NCBI GenBank assembly: GCA_900473185.1
Contig: UCKU01000012.1
Span: 212,581 to 276,580 of the forward strand
Length of the DNA: 64,000 nt
Direction of reading: 5' to 3'
Source of the DNA: Hyphomicrobiales bacterium
GTDB taxonomy: Bacteria > Pseudomonadota > Alphaproteobacteria > Rhizobiales > Rhizobiaceae
Part shown: positions 52,355-60,951 of the stretch, in pieces
Layout of the letters: each line of letters opens with the position of its first letter
Position numbering within the stretch: the first letter of the stretch is position 1
Notes under the pieces: model-generated
What the model saw: the letters and a program-made list of their open reading frames with translations, nothing else
The model's database searches: none
What the model was told of the DNA's origin: nothing
Made by a program: the position numbers and the translations under genes

Positions 52355-53260
52355 CTAGCCGGCATGCGCCCGCCGGCTGCGGCTGAGGTCGACGGCGGTA
52401 TGCCAGAGCACGGCTCCAAGGATGACGGCACCCCCAAAGAAGGTGGCAACCGGCGGCAGTTCGGAAAACATGAGCCAGACCCAGAACGGGGTCAATACAA
52501 TCTCCATTGTTCCGATCAGTGCGGCTTCGGCCGGCGGCATTCGCCTCGCCCCAGCCAGGAAAAGCACGAGCGCCAGCGAAAAATTGGTCGCGCCGAAGGC
52601 TGCCAGCACGATCCAGTTGTGAAGATCGAGCGAGCCGACCGAGCCGAAAGGGGCGAAGATGACGAGCGTCAGGAAGGCGCTGACAACAGTCGGCGGCAGG
52701 CTCGGCACCTCGGGATTGATGCGCGGAATGATGATGACGAGCGCGAAGGAGACCGTCATGCCGAGCGCCAGCAGATCGCCGAGCCCGGTCCCGCCGCCGA
52801 TCGACGAGGCGACGATGATCGCGACGCCCAGGAGCGAAATGCCCCCGGCAATCATTGTGCGACGTCCCACCCCCTCCTTCAGGATGATCCATCCGAAGAG
52901 GGCGGCAATGAAAGGCGCAGTCGAATAGATCATCGTCACATTCGCGACGCTGGTCATATAGAGCGCCCCGATGAAGCAGCCCTGGCTGACGGTCTGGCAG
53001 ACAATCATCGCCAGACCGGATGGATGCAGGACCGAACGCCATTGCTTTCGCGATATCCCGCCTTCGAGGAACAGGCAGGGGATCAGCAGGAACAGCCCGC
53101 CGAACAGCGAACGCCAAGCGATCGCCGTCCAGACGTCTGTCGTCAGGAGCCGCGAGTAGACCCCGCTGGCGCTCCAGGCAAGTGTCGCCCCGATGACGAG
53201 AAGGATGCCCTTCTCGCGCTCGCCGGCACCGAGATGCCTGGCCGGATGGTCAATGGTCAC
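52355..53260 (-). CDS. EamA/DMT-superfamily transporter
   Basis: A 301-residue membrane protein with about ten hydrophobic segments and two EamA repeats (LLVIGATLAWSASGVYSRLL; SALVIIIPRINPE-like start of the second half). GTG at 53260 (TIDHPARHLG) is assumed as the start because upstream codons lie in non-hydrophobic sequence without a good site. It precedes the flavoprotein gene by 89 bases on the same strand, so both are probably co-transcribed and controlled by the divergent LysR gene. Substrate and direction are unknown. Confidence 0.75.
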   Translation of the reverse strand: MTIDHPARHLGAGEREKGILLVIGATLAWSASGVYSRLLTTDVWTAIAWRSLFGGLFLLIPCLFLEGGISRKQWRSVLHPSGLAMIVCQTVSQGCFIGALYMTSVANVTMIYSTAPFIAALFGWIILKEGVGRRTMIAGGISLLGVAIIVASSIGGGTGLGDLLALGMTVSFALVIIIPRINPEVPSLPPTVVSAFLTLVIFAPFGSVGSLDLHNWIVLAAFGATNFSLALVLFLAGARRMPPAEAALIGTMEIVLTPFWVWLMFSELPPVATFFGGAVILGAVLWHTAVDLSRSRRAHAG

Positions 53261-53341
53261 GCAAGTAGTCTCGAAGGAGGAAAAGTCGAACGCACCTCCT
53301 TTCTGCACCCACAATTGACATCAGACAAACGAATAGTAGAG
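53261..53341. promoter_or_regulatory. Divergent promoter region, DMT transporter / LysR regulator
   Basis: The 81 bases include AAGGAGG (53274-53280) and CCTCCTT (53295-53301), an inverted pair that could form a hairpin on either transcript. Because the arms also look like ribosome sites on both strands, a structural role at the RNA level is possible. A LysR site is expected here, but none is distinct. Confidence 0.35.
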
Positions 53342-54250
53342 ATGGATGTCATCGATTTTTTCTATGGCTGTCCAATGCGCGAACCCATCGAGAGTGATCT
53401 TCTCCGGACCTTTCTCGTCGTCGTCGAGACCACCAATTTCTCGGCGGCCGCACAGCGTATCGGCAGAACACAGTCTGCGATCAGCGCGGCGATCAAGAAG
53501 CTGGAAGAGACGATCGGCGAAACGCTGTTCGAGCGGGGCGCGCGAGGTGTCGTGCTCACGCGTCAAGGGGTCCAGCTCGTCCCCTATGCCCGGCGCGTCA
53601 TCGATCTCCTGAGCGAGGCAGCGGCGACGATCCGCAGCAAGCCGCTCGGAGGACCGGTTCGCATCGGCATTCCCGAAGAATATAGTCAGACGGTGCTGCC
53701 CGCCGCACTTGCGGCCTTTGCCGTGCGCCATCCGGCCGTCGAGGTCACGGTCTCCTGCGATTATACAATCCGCAACATTGCCGCCCTCGAGCGCGACGAG
53801 CTCGATCTCGCCGTCGTCTTCGACTGGAGCGATCAGATGAGTGGCGAAGTACTCTGCATCGATCCGACCGTCTGGGTAACCTCGATCGTCCACCGGCTGC
53901 ACGATATCGACCCGCTGCCGATCGCAACCTACAGAGACTCGAGCTGGTGTCGCGATTTTGCATTGAAGTCGCTGCACCAGCTCGGACGCAACTACCGGGT
54001 CGCCTTCATTGCCGACACCAGTTCCGGGCTGAAGAACGCCGTGACGGCCGGTCTTGCCGTCACCACGCTGTCGCGCAGCAACATCCCACCCGGCTGCCGG
54101 GAACTGACGACCGAGGACGGCTTCCCGCCGGTCGATTCCTCAAGGGTCGTGCTTCGTCGCAACACATTCCGGTCGAGCGAGGCGGTTCGCGAGCTTGCCG
54201 AGATGGTGCGCGATGCCTTCCAGCCTATGGCCGGGCCTCCGATGGCCTGA
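53342..54250 (+). CDS. LysR-family transcriptional regulator
   Basis: A 302-residue regulator. The N-terminal winged helix-turn-helix (LLRTFLVVVETTNFSAAAQR, IGRTQSAISAAIKKLEETIG) is followed by the periplasmic-binding-protein-like effector domain (PVRIGIPEEYSQTVLPAALA, NAVTAGLAVTTLSRS). Divergent from the transporter and flavoprotein genes, which it most likely controls. Start at 53342 assumed; ATG at 53375 (MREPIESD) also fits family N-termini. Its 3' end overlaps the tail of the CdhR-like gene by 26 bases. Confidence 0.88.
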   Translation: MDVIDFFYGCPMREPIESDLLRTFLVVVETTNFSAAAQRIGRTQSAISAAIKKLEETIGETLFERGARGVVLTRQGVQLVPYARRVIDLLSEAAATIRSKPLGGPVRIGIPEEYSQTVLPAALAAFAVRHPAVEVTVSCDYTIRNIAALERDELDLAVVFDWSDQMSGEVLCIDPTVWVTSIVHRLHDIDPLPIATYRDSSWCRDFALKSLHQLGRNYRVAFIADTSSGLKNAVTAGLAVTTLSRSNIPPGCRELTTEDGFPPVDSSRVVLRRNTFRSSEAVRELAEMVRDAFQPMAGPPMA

Positions 54251-55208
54251 CCGGACGCCGCAGCCGTCGCCGCGTTTCCGATGGGCTTTCGGAATAGCTT
54301 GCCCGATAGCTTCGCGCGAAGGCAGAGGCCGAATTGAAGCCGGTTGCGGCTGCAATGTCGGCGAAGGACGCGGTCGTCTCTATCACCCTGCGCCGCGCCG
54401 CGTTCAATCTCAAGGCAAGATAGTGGATATGGGGCGGCGCACCGATCGAGGCCTGGAAGAGGTCCTGCAGGTGGCGGGCGCTGATCCCGACCCTGCGGGC
54501 AAGACGCGCCAGCACGATCGGCTGCTCGATATTGTCCTCCATCAGCCGCACGGCGTGGGCCACCCGCGGATCGTCCACGCGCAAGCCTGCCGACAGCGCC
54601 TCGTCGGCATGAAAGGACGGCTGCTCGTAGCGGAACAGCCGGCTGACTTCGAGCGCCAGCGAATAGCTCTGGCGCCGCCGGATGATCTCCAGCATCAGGT
54701 CCACGGTCGGCAGCGAGCCCGATGTGGTCAGCCGCTTGCCATCGATGACGAACCGGTCCTTGACCGCCGACACCTGCGGATAGGCAAGCGCGAAATCCTC
54801 GTAATCCTCCCAATGCACGGTCGCCGACAGGCCGTCGAGCAGGCAGGCTTCCGCGAGCAGCCAGGTGCCGGATTCGATGCCGGCGATAATGGTCCGGTGG
54901 CGTGCCGCCTGCGACAGCTGCATCTTCAGGCCCGCCGAGGCGCTTTGCCGCCAGTTGTAGCTTGCCAGCACGAAGAGCGGCGTATCCGATGCGGTCGTCT
55001 GGAACGTTCCCTGCGCCGGGATGGCAATGTGGCTAGTTGTCGGCACAGCTTCGCCGTCAGGTGTGAAAATCCGCCAGCGGTAGAGCTCACTGCCGGAAAT
55101 GCGGTTTGCTCCGCGCATCGGTTCGATGACGGAGGCAATGAGAATGAGATTGGTGTCCGGCAGGACAAGAAGATCGATGTCGAGCCGTTCGGTCGATCGC
55201 TCCAGCAC
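54225..55208 (-). CDS. cdhR: CdhR-like (DJ-1/PfpI-AraC) activator of carnitine catabolism
   Basis: A 327-residue GlxA-family regulator. The N-terminal DJ-1-like domain (DIDLLVLPDTNLILIASVIE, TIIAGIESGTWLLAEACLLD) and C-terminal AraC helix-turn-helix (LARRVGISARHLQDLFQASI, ADIAAATGFNSASAFARSYR) match CdhR, which activates carnitine dehydrogenase genes in Pseudomonas. A GTG at 55208 preceded by GGGAGGGGACC gives a much better start than the ATG at 55313. Divergent from the carnitine operon, whose promoter holds two 11-bp direct repeats 21 bases apart. Confidence 0.82.
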   Translation of the reverse strand: MLERSTERLDIDLLVLPDTNLILIASVIEPMRGANRISGSELYRWRIFTPDGEAVPTTSHIAIPAQGTFQTTASDTPLFVLASYNWRQSASAGLKMQLSQAARHRTIIAGIESGTWLLAEACLLDGLSATVHWEDYEDFALAYPQVSAVKDRFVIDGKRLTTSGSLPTVDLMLEIIRRRQSYSLALEVSRLFRYEQPSFHADEALSAGLRVDDPRVAHAVRLMEDNIEQPIVLARLARRVGISARHLQDLFQASIGAPPHIHYLALRLNAARRRVIETTASFADIAAATGFNSASAFARSYRASYSESPSETRRRLRRPVRPSEARP

Positions 55209-55224
55209 GGTCCCCTCCCTGATG

Positions 55225-55256
55225 TTCCGATAATGTATCGATCGATTCCGAAAATG
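55225..55256. promoter_or_regulatory. Two direct repeats 21 bp apart, putative CdhR sites
   Basis: TTCCGATAATG (55225-55235) and TTCCGAAAATG (55246-55256) match at 10 of 11 positions and begin exactly 21 bases apart, the two-turn spacing of AraC-type binding sites. They lie between cdhR and the carnitine operon, 60-90 bases before the latter's first ATG. Confidence 0.5.
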
Positions 55257-55315
55257 CAAAGCATCCTCGCTCGTCCTGGAGCGTAATACCCTCAAGACGA
55301 GGGAGAACAACAAAC

Positions 55316-56218
55316 ATGCCTCTTGCGATGAACCGCGATGTTTTCATCACCTGCGCCGTCACCGGTGCCGGCGATACGGTTTCGAAATCCAGCCACGTTC
55401 CCATTACTCCCAAGCAGATCGCGGATTCCGCGATCGACGCCGCCAAGGCTGGGGCGGCAGTCGTTCACTGTCATGTCCGCGATCCGGAAACCGGTGCCGC
55501 AAGCCGCCGCAACGACCTCTACAGGGAGGTCACAGACCGCATCCGTTCGGCCGATGTCGATGTGGTGTTGAACCTGACGGCCGGCATGGGCGGAGACCTG
55601 ATTTTCGGCGATGTCGAAAGTCCCCTTCCCCTGAAGGCGGCTGGAACGGACATGGCAGGGGCAACTGAGCGCGTCAGCCATGTCGCCGAATGCCTGCCGG
55701 AAATCTGCACGCTCGACTGCGGCACGATGAACTTCAATCTCGGCGATTACGTCATGACCAACACGCCCGCCATGCTGCGGTCAATGGCGAAGAAAATGAC
55801 CGATCTCGGCGTGCGCCCCGAGATCGAGGCATTCGACACCGGCCATCTTTGGTTTGCAAAGCAGCTCGCCGAAGAGGGGCTGATCGAGGATCCGGTGCTC
55901 ATCCAGCTGTGCTTGGGCATTCCCTGGGGTGCCCCAGACGATCTCAACACGTTCATGGCCATGGTCAACAACGTGCCCGATAGCTGGACCTTCTCGGCCT
56001 TTTCGATTGGTCGCAACGCGATGGCCTATCCGGCCGCCGCGGTTCTGGCGGGCGGCAATGTCCGCGTTGGCCTCGAGGATAATCTCTATATCGGCAAGGG
56101 CGCTCTCGCCACCAATGCGCAGCTTGTCGAAAAGGCTGTGCAGGTGGTCGAAGGCATGGGGGCCAGGATCATCGGTCCCGAGGACGTCCGCAAGAAACTG
56201 AATCTGAATAAGCGCTGA
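55316..56218 (+). CDS. Dehydrocarnitine cleavage enzyme (BKACE family)
   Basis: A 300-residue beta-keto acid cleavage enzyme (DUF849). The zinc site and substrate loop are seen in AGAAVVHCHVRDPETG (HxH), VVLNLTAGMGGDL and PEICTLDCGTMNF. In carnitine catabolism it reacts 3-dehydrocarnitine with acetyl-CoA, giving acetoacetate and betainyl-CoA (CdhC). The next gene supplies dehydrocarnitine and hydrolyses betainyl-CoA, which fixes this assignment among the many BKACE substrates. Start at 55316 (GGGAGAACAACAAAC upstream); MNRDVF four codons later is possible. Confidence 0.86.
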   Translation: MPLAMNRDVFITCAVTGAGDTVSKSSHVPITPKQIADSAIDAAKAGAAVVHCHVRDPETGAASRRNDLYREVTDRIRSADVDVVLNLTAGMGGDLIFGDVESPLPLKAAGTDMAGATERVSHVAECLPEICTLDCGTMNFNLGDYVMTNTPAMLRSMAKKMTDLGVRPEIEAFDTGHLWFAKQLAEEGLIEDPVLIQLCLGIPWGAPDDLNTFMAMVNNVPDSWTFSAFSIGRNAMAYPAAAVLAGGNVRVGLEDNLYIGKGALATNAQLVEKAVQVVEGMGARIIGPEDVRKKLNLNKR

Positions 56219-56225
56219 GGACGAC

Positions 56226-57716
56226 ATGACAGGGATCACCAAAGCGGCCTGTATCGGCGGCGGCGTTATCGGCGGGGGATGGATTGCACGTTTTCTGCTT
56301 GCCGGCATTGATGTCAGCGTCTTCGATCCTCATCCGGAAGCAAGCCGCATCGTGGGCGAGGTCATTGCCAATGCGGAAAAGGCCTATGGGATGCTGACCG
56401 CCGCACCGCTGCCGCCACGCGGCCGGCTCACCTTTGAAAAGTCGCTGCAAGAGGCGGTCTCCGGCGCCGACTGGATCCAGGAAAGCGTGCCGGAACGGCT
56501 TGACCTCAAGCGCGGCGTATTGACCGAGATCGATGCTGCGGCACGCCCGGATGCCCTGATCGGTTCCTCCACATCCGGCCTGCTGCCGAGTGATCTGCAG
56601 CGCGACATGAAACATCCCGAGCGCCTCTTCGTCGCCCATCCCTATAATCCGGTCTACCTGCTGCCGCTGGTGGAGATCGTCGGCGGCGAGAAGACCTCGA
56701 AAGCCACCATTCAGGCAGCGATGGAGCGCTTGGCGCCGATCGGCATGAAGGGCGTCCATATCGCCAAGGAGATTGAGGCCTTCGTCGGCGACCGGCTGCT
56801 CGAAGCGCTCTGGCGCGAGGCGCTCTGGCTCATCCATGACGATATCTGCACCGTCGAGACGCTCGACGACGTCATCCGCTATTCCTTCGGACTTCGCTGG
56901 GCGCAGATGGGTCTGTTTCAGACTTATCGCATTGCCGGCGGCGAGGCCGGAATGCGCCATTTCCTCGCGCAGTTCGGGCCCTGCCTTGCCTGGCCCTGGA
57001 CGAAACTGACCGACGTCGTCGACCTCGACGACGCGTTGATCGAAAAGATCGGAAAACAGTCGGACGAACAGGCGGCCGGCCTTTCGATCCGTGCACTGGA
57101 GCGCATCCGCGACGAAAATCTCGTCGGCATTCTGCAGGCGTTGAAGGCCGGAAATGACGGCAAGGGCTGGGGCGCCGGCCAGTTGCTGAAAGATTTCGAA
57201 CAGTCCCTCTGGGCCGCAGGCGGTGGGAAAATCGCTGGCGCTGATCATTCAGAGCCCCTCAAGCTCGTCGAGACGAAGGTGAGCCCCGCCTGGGTCGACT
57301 ATAACGGCCATATGACGGAGCATCGCTACTTGCAGGTTTTCGGCGATACGTCCGACGCGCTTCTGCGCCTGATCGGCGTCGATCTTGCCTATGTCGAGGC
57401 CGGGCAGAGCTACTATACTGTTGAGACCCATATCCGCCATCTTGGCGAGGCCAAGCTCGGGCAGGCGATCCATTCGACCTGCCAGATCCTCACAGTCGAC
57501 GAGAAGCGGCTGCACCTCTTCCACACGATCCGCGACACTGAGAGCGGCGCAGTGCTCGCCACTGCCGAGCAGATGCTGCTGCATGTCGATACCGAAGCCG
57601 GCAAGGCGACACCGGCGCCAGTCGCAGTCCTCGACCAGGCAAATCTGATCGCCGCGGCCCATGCAAAACTGCCTCCCCCCGACGGGGTTGGCCGCCATGT
57701 CGGCCAGAAACGATAG
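56226..57716 (+). CDS. L-carnitine dehydrogenase fused to betainyl-CoA thioesterase
   Basis: A 496-residue two-domain protein. Residues 1-320 are a 3-hydroxyacyl-CoA-dehydrogenase-like carnitine dehydrogenase: AACIGGGVIGGGWIARFLLA binds NAD, VPERLDLKRGVLTEID and FVAHPYNPVYLLPLVEIVGG hold catalytic residues. Residues about 345-480 are a HotDog thioesterase (SPAWVDYNGHMTEHRYLQVF). Pseudomonads encode these as separate cdhA and cdhB; rhizobial carnitine dehydrogenases are known as fusions. Together they oxidise carnitine to dehydrocarnitine and hydrolyse betainyl-CoA to glycine betaine. Seven bases after the preceding gene. Confidence 0.88.
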   Translation: MTGITKAACIGGGVIGGGWIARFLLAGIDVSVFDPHPEASRIVGEVIANAEKAYGMLTAAPLPPRGRLTFEKSLQEAVSGADWIQESVPERLDLKRGVLTEIDAAARPDALIGSSTSGLLPSDLQRDMKHPERLFVAHPYNPVYLLPLVEIVGGEKTSKATIQAAMERLAPIGMKGVHIAKEIEAFVGDRLLEALWREALWLIHDDICTVETLDDVIRYSFGLRWAQMGLFQTYRIAGGEAGMRHFLAQFGPCLAWPWTKLTDVVDLDDALIEKIGKQSDEQAAGLSIRALERIRDENLVGILQALKAGNDGKGWGAGQLLKDFEQSLWAAGGGKIAGADHSEPLKLVETKVSPAWVDYNGHMTEHRYLQVFGDTSDALLRLIGVDLAYVEAGQSYYTVETHIRHLGEAKLGQAIHSTCQILTVDEKRLHLFHTIRDTESGAVLATAEQMLLHVDTEAGKATPAPVAVLDQANLIAAAHAKLPPPDGVGRHVGQKR

Positions 57717-57726
57717 GGAGATCGAC

Positions 57727-58887
57727 ATGGATTTCGGCCTCAGCGAAGAACAGGAAATGATCGTCGAGACGGTCCGCGGCTTCGTCGAAACCGAAATCTA
57801 TCCGCATGAGAACGAAGTCGAGCGCACGGGTTTCGTTCCGCCGGATCTAGCGGCTGAGATCCGGCGCAAATGCATCGAACTCGGCTTCTACGCCTGCAAT
57901 TTCCCCGAAGATGCGGGCGGCGCCGGCCTCGATCATGTCACCTTCACGCTTGTCGAGCGGGAACTCGGCCGCGGCTCCATGGCGCTGACGGTCTTTTTCG
58001 GCCGTCCCTCCGGCATCCTGATGGCCTGCGAGGGCGAGCAGCGCGAGCGGTATTTGCTTCCTGCCGTCCGCGGAGAAAAGATCGACGCTCTGGCGATCAC
58101 CGAGCCTGATGCCGGTTCCGACATGCGCGGCATGAAATGCACCGCTCGCAGCGACGGCAGCGACTTCGTCCTCAATGGTAGCAAGCATTTCATCTCGCAT
58201 GCCGATGCCGCCGATTTCATCATCGTCTTTGCTGCAACTGGTGAGGAGGAAACGCCAAAAGGCCTCAAGAAGAAGATCACTGCATTTCTGGTCGATCGCG
58301 GCACCCCGGGCTTCGAAATTCTCAAAGGCTATGATTCCGTCTCCCACCGCGGCTATCACAATTGCACCCTGAGCTTTGCCGACTGCCGTATCCCGCAGTC
58401 CCAGGTGCTCGGCGAACTGCATCGCGGTTTCGAGCTTGCCAACCAGTGGCTCTACGGCACGCGGCTGACGGTCGCCGCCACCTGCGTCGGCCGGGCGCGG
58501 CGCGTCTTCGACATGGCCTTGTCCTACGCCGCCGCGCGCAAGCAGTTCGGTCGGCCGATCGGCGCCAACCAGGGCGTCTCCTTCAAGCTTGCCGACATGA
58601 TCACGGAGATCGACGCAGCCGATTGGCTGACGCTTTCGGCGGCGTGGCGGCTGGATGCCGGCCGGTCTTCGGATCGCGAAATCGCTTCGGCCAAGCTCTA
58701 CGCCTCTGAAATGCTTGCCCGCGTCACGGATGAGGCGATCCAGATCTATGGCGGCATGGGCCTGATGGACGACCTGCCGCTCGCCCGCTTCTGGCGCGAT
58801 GCGCGCGTCGAGCGCATCTGGGACGGCACATCGGAGATCCAGCGCCATATCATCAGCCGCGACCTCCTGCGGCCTCTGGGAGCGTAG
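57727..58887 (+). CDS. Acyl-CoA dehydrogenase, probable gamma-butyrobetainyl-CoA dehydrogenase
   Basis: A 386-residue FAD enzyme. Signatures are ALAITEPDAGSDMRGMKCTA (FAD and substrate binding), YAAARKQFGRPIGANQGVSF and the C-terminal IQIYGGMGLMDDLPLARFWR with RIWDGTSEIQRHII. The position between carnitine dehydrogenase and an acyl-CoA synthetase/hydratase pair suggests oxidation of gamma-butyrobetainyl-CoA to crotonobetainyl-CoA (CaiA-like). The start at 57727 has AGGGAGATCGAC upstream; a frame extending to 57661 overlaps the previous gene and is rejected. A generic short-chain enzyme remains possible. Confidence 0.8.
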   Translation: MDFGLSEEQEMIVETVRGFVETEIYPHENEVERTGFVPPDLAAEIRRKCIELGFYACNFPEDAGGAGLDHVTFTLVERELGRGSMALTVFFGRPSGILMACEGEQRERYLLPAVRGEKIDALAITEPDAGSDMRGMKCTARSDGSDFVLNGSKHFISHADAADFIIVFAATGEEETPKGLKKKITAFLVDRGTPGFEILKGYDSVSHRGYHNCTLSFADCRIPQSQVLGELHRGFELANQWLYGTRLTVAATCVGRARRVFDMALSYAAARKQFGRPIGANQGVSFKLADMITEIDAADWLTLSAAWRLDAGRSSDREIASAKLYASEMLARVTDEAIQIYGGMGLMDDLPLARFWRDARVERIWDGTSEIQRHIISRDLLRPLGA

Positions 58888-58890
58888 CCG

Positions 58891-60945
58891 ATGATGCCCC
58901 GCCCGCTCGAGCGACTGTTCAGACCGCAAACGATCGCCGTCTTCGGCGGCCGCGAGGCGCGCCGGGTGATCGAACAGTGCGACCGGATGGGGTTTGCGGG
59001 TGAGATCTGGCCCGTCCATCCGACGCTTGACGAGGTGCTCGGGCGGCGCTGCTATCACGACGTTTCCGAACTTCCCTCTCCGCCAGACGCGGCCTTTATC
59101 GGCGTCAACAGGACATTGACCATCGAGATCGTCCGCAGCCTGTCGGCGGCTGGCGCCGGCGGCGCGGTCTGTTATGCATCGGGCTTCAGCGAGGCCGTGG
59201 CGGAACTTGCCGATGGCGCCGACCTGCAACAGGCGCTGATTGCCGCCGCAGGCGACATGCCGATCCTCGGGCCGAACTGCTACGGCTTCATCAACGGCCT
59301 CGACGGCGCGCTGCTCTGGCCCGACCAGCACGGCATGACGCGCGTCGAACGTGGCGTGGCGATCCTGACCCAATCGTCGAATATAGCGCTCAACCTGACC
59401 ATGCAGACGCGCGGCCTGCCGATCGCTTACATCGTAACGTCAGGCAACCAGGCGCAAACTTCGCTGTCCGACGTCGCCTGCGGCCTGCTTGCCGACCCCC
59501 GCGTGACGGCGCTTGGCCTGCATGTCGAGGGCTTTGGAGATCCAGCGGCGCTCGAACGCCTCGCCGCCACCGCCCGCCTGACGAAAAAGCCTGTTGTCGT
59601 GCTGAAAGTCGGCAGGTCCGAACAAGCAAGACAGGCAACGCTCTCCCATACCGCGTCGCTTGCGGGTGGCGATGCCTTGGCCGATGCGGTGCTTGTCCGC
59701 CTCGGCCTCGGCCGCGTCGAGACGCTGCCGGCGCTGCTTGAAACGCTGAAGCTCCTGCATGTCGCCGGCCCGCTGTCAGGCCCTTCGATCTCCTCCATGA
59801 GCTGTTCAGGCGGCGAGGCCTCGTTGATGGCGGATGCTGCAGTCGGGCGCGCCGTTACGTTCCGGGACCTTGAGCCGGAGCAATTGCCGCGTCTGAGGCG
59901 CATCCTTGGTGACATGGTGACGCTCTCCAATCCGCTTGACTACCACACGTTCGTGTGGGGCGATCTCGCGCGCCAGACAGAGGCTTTCACTGCCATGCTC
60001 GAGGGTGGCTACGCCCTTAATCTCGTCGTCCTCGATTTTCCCCGCACCGACCGGTGCAGCACAGCCGACTGGGTGACGACGGCGGATGCCGTCATTGCCG
60101 CCGCCTCTGCGACAGGCGCGCTCGCCGGGATCCTGGCGACCCTGCCCGAGACCATGCCGGAGGCCATCGCAAGCCGCCTGATGGCCGAAGGCGTCGTACC
60201 CTTCTGCGGCATCGATGAAACCCTGATTGCCGCGGAAGTCGCAGCCGGCATCGGCCATGCCTGGCGCAAACCGCCTCCCCCGCCGCTTCTCAATGTCTCG
60301 TCCGTTGAAGGCGCCGTCGAAACGCTGACAGAGGCCGATGCCAAGGTGGAACTCAACCTCGCCGGCCTTCGGATACCCAAAGGCCTGATTGCGAGTACGC
60401 CCCTTCAGGCGGCAGATTGTGCCGAGCGGATCGGCTTTCCCGTCGTCCTGAAAGCGCTCGGCATCGCGCATAAGACCGAAGCAGGCGCCGTCGTACTCAA
60501 CCTGAAGGATGCCAGAGCCGTATCGGATGCCGCATCAAAGATGGCTGCGACAAGCGGTTTTCTGGTCGAACAGATGATCGAGCGGCCCGTCGCCGAGCTG
60601 ATTGTCGGCGCCGCCCGCGACCCGGTTTTCGGATTGTCCCTGACACTCGGCGCCGGCGGGATTTTTGTCGAATTGCTGGAGGATTCCGTCATTTTACCAT
60701 TGCCGACGACGAGATCGGATATTTCCGAGGCAATTTCACGCCTGAAGATCGCAAAATTGATTGAGGGATATCGCGGAGGCCCGAAAGGCGACCTCGAAGC
60801 GACCGTAACGGCTGTCGCACGGGCAGCAGATTATGTCGTAATGAATGCGGCACGGCTGGAGGAACTGGACATTAATCCATTGTTGGTTCTTCCCGAACGT
60901 CGCGGCGTTGCCGCAGTCGATGCCCTGATCCGGCGAAGGAGGTAG
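58891..60945 (+). CDS. NDP-forming acyl-CoA synthetase (acetyl-CoA synthetase family), betaine-CoA ligase candidate
   Basis: A 684-residue single-chain member of the acetate-CoA ligase (NDP-forming) superfamily. The CoA-binding domain starts the protein (RPQTIAVFGGREARRVIEQC), ligase domains follow (LGPNCYGFINGLDGALLWPD; the phosphohistidine loop LSHTASLAGGDAL), and an ATP-grasp domain occupies residues about 460-680 (GFPVVLKALGIAHKTEAGAV, ELDINPLLVLPERRG). In this operon it probably activates carnitine, crotonobetaine or gamma-butyrobetaine with CoA, the role of CaiC (AMP-forming) or CaiB in enterobacteria. That makes it a non-homologous replacement. Confidence 0.78.
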   Translation: MMPRPLERLFRPQTIAVFGGREARRVIEQCDRMGFAGEIWPVHPTLDEVLGRRCYHDVSELPSPPDAAFIGVNRTLTIEIVRSLSAAGAGGAVCYASGFSEAVAELADGADLQQALIAAAGDMPILGPNCYGFINGLDGALLWPDQHGMTRVERGVAILTQSSNIALNLTMQTRGLPIAYIVTSGNQAQTSLSDVACGLLADPRVTALGLHVEGFGDPAALERLAATARLTKKPVVVLKVGRSEQARQATLSHTASLAGGDALADAVLVRLGLGRVETLPALLETLKLLHVAGPLSGPSISSMSCSGGEASLMADAAVGRAVTFRDLEPEQLPRLRRILGDMVTLSNPLDYHTFVWGDLARQTEAFTAMLEGGYALNLVVLDFPRTDRCSTADWVTTADAVIAAASATGALAGILATLPETMPEAIASRLMAEGVVPFCGIDETLIAAEVAAGIGHAWRKPPPPPLLNVSSVEGAVETLTEADAKVELNLAGLRIPKGLIASTPLQAADCAERIGFPVVLKALGIAHKTEAGAVVLNLKDARAVSDAASKMAATSGFLVEQMIERPVAELIVGAARDPVFGLSLTLGAGGIFVELLEDSVILPLPTTRSDISEAISRLKIAKLIEGYRGGPKGDLEATVTAVARAADYVVMNAARLEELDINPLLVLPERRGVAAVDALIRRRR

Positions 60946-60951
60946 CATAGG

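Noticed and set aside
52320..53117. In-frame upstream extension of the old-yellow-enzyme-like gene to about 964 residues
   Set aside because: The extra N-terminal sequence is antisense-frame read-through of the DMT transporter gene with no domain; the family N-terminus begins near 52265.
52364..53341. Long plus-strand open frame continuous with the LysR gene
   Set aside because: Its product is very rich in Arg, Glu, Asp and Gln and is antisense to the hydrophobic DMT transporter; only the part from 53342 has a recognisable LysR start.
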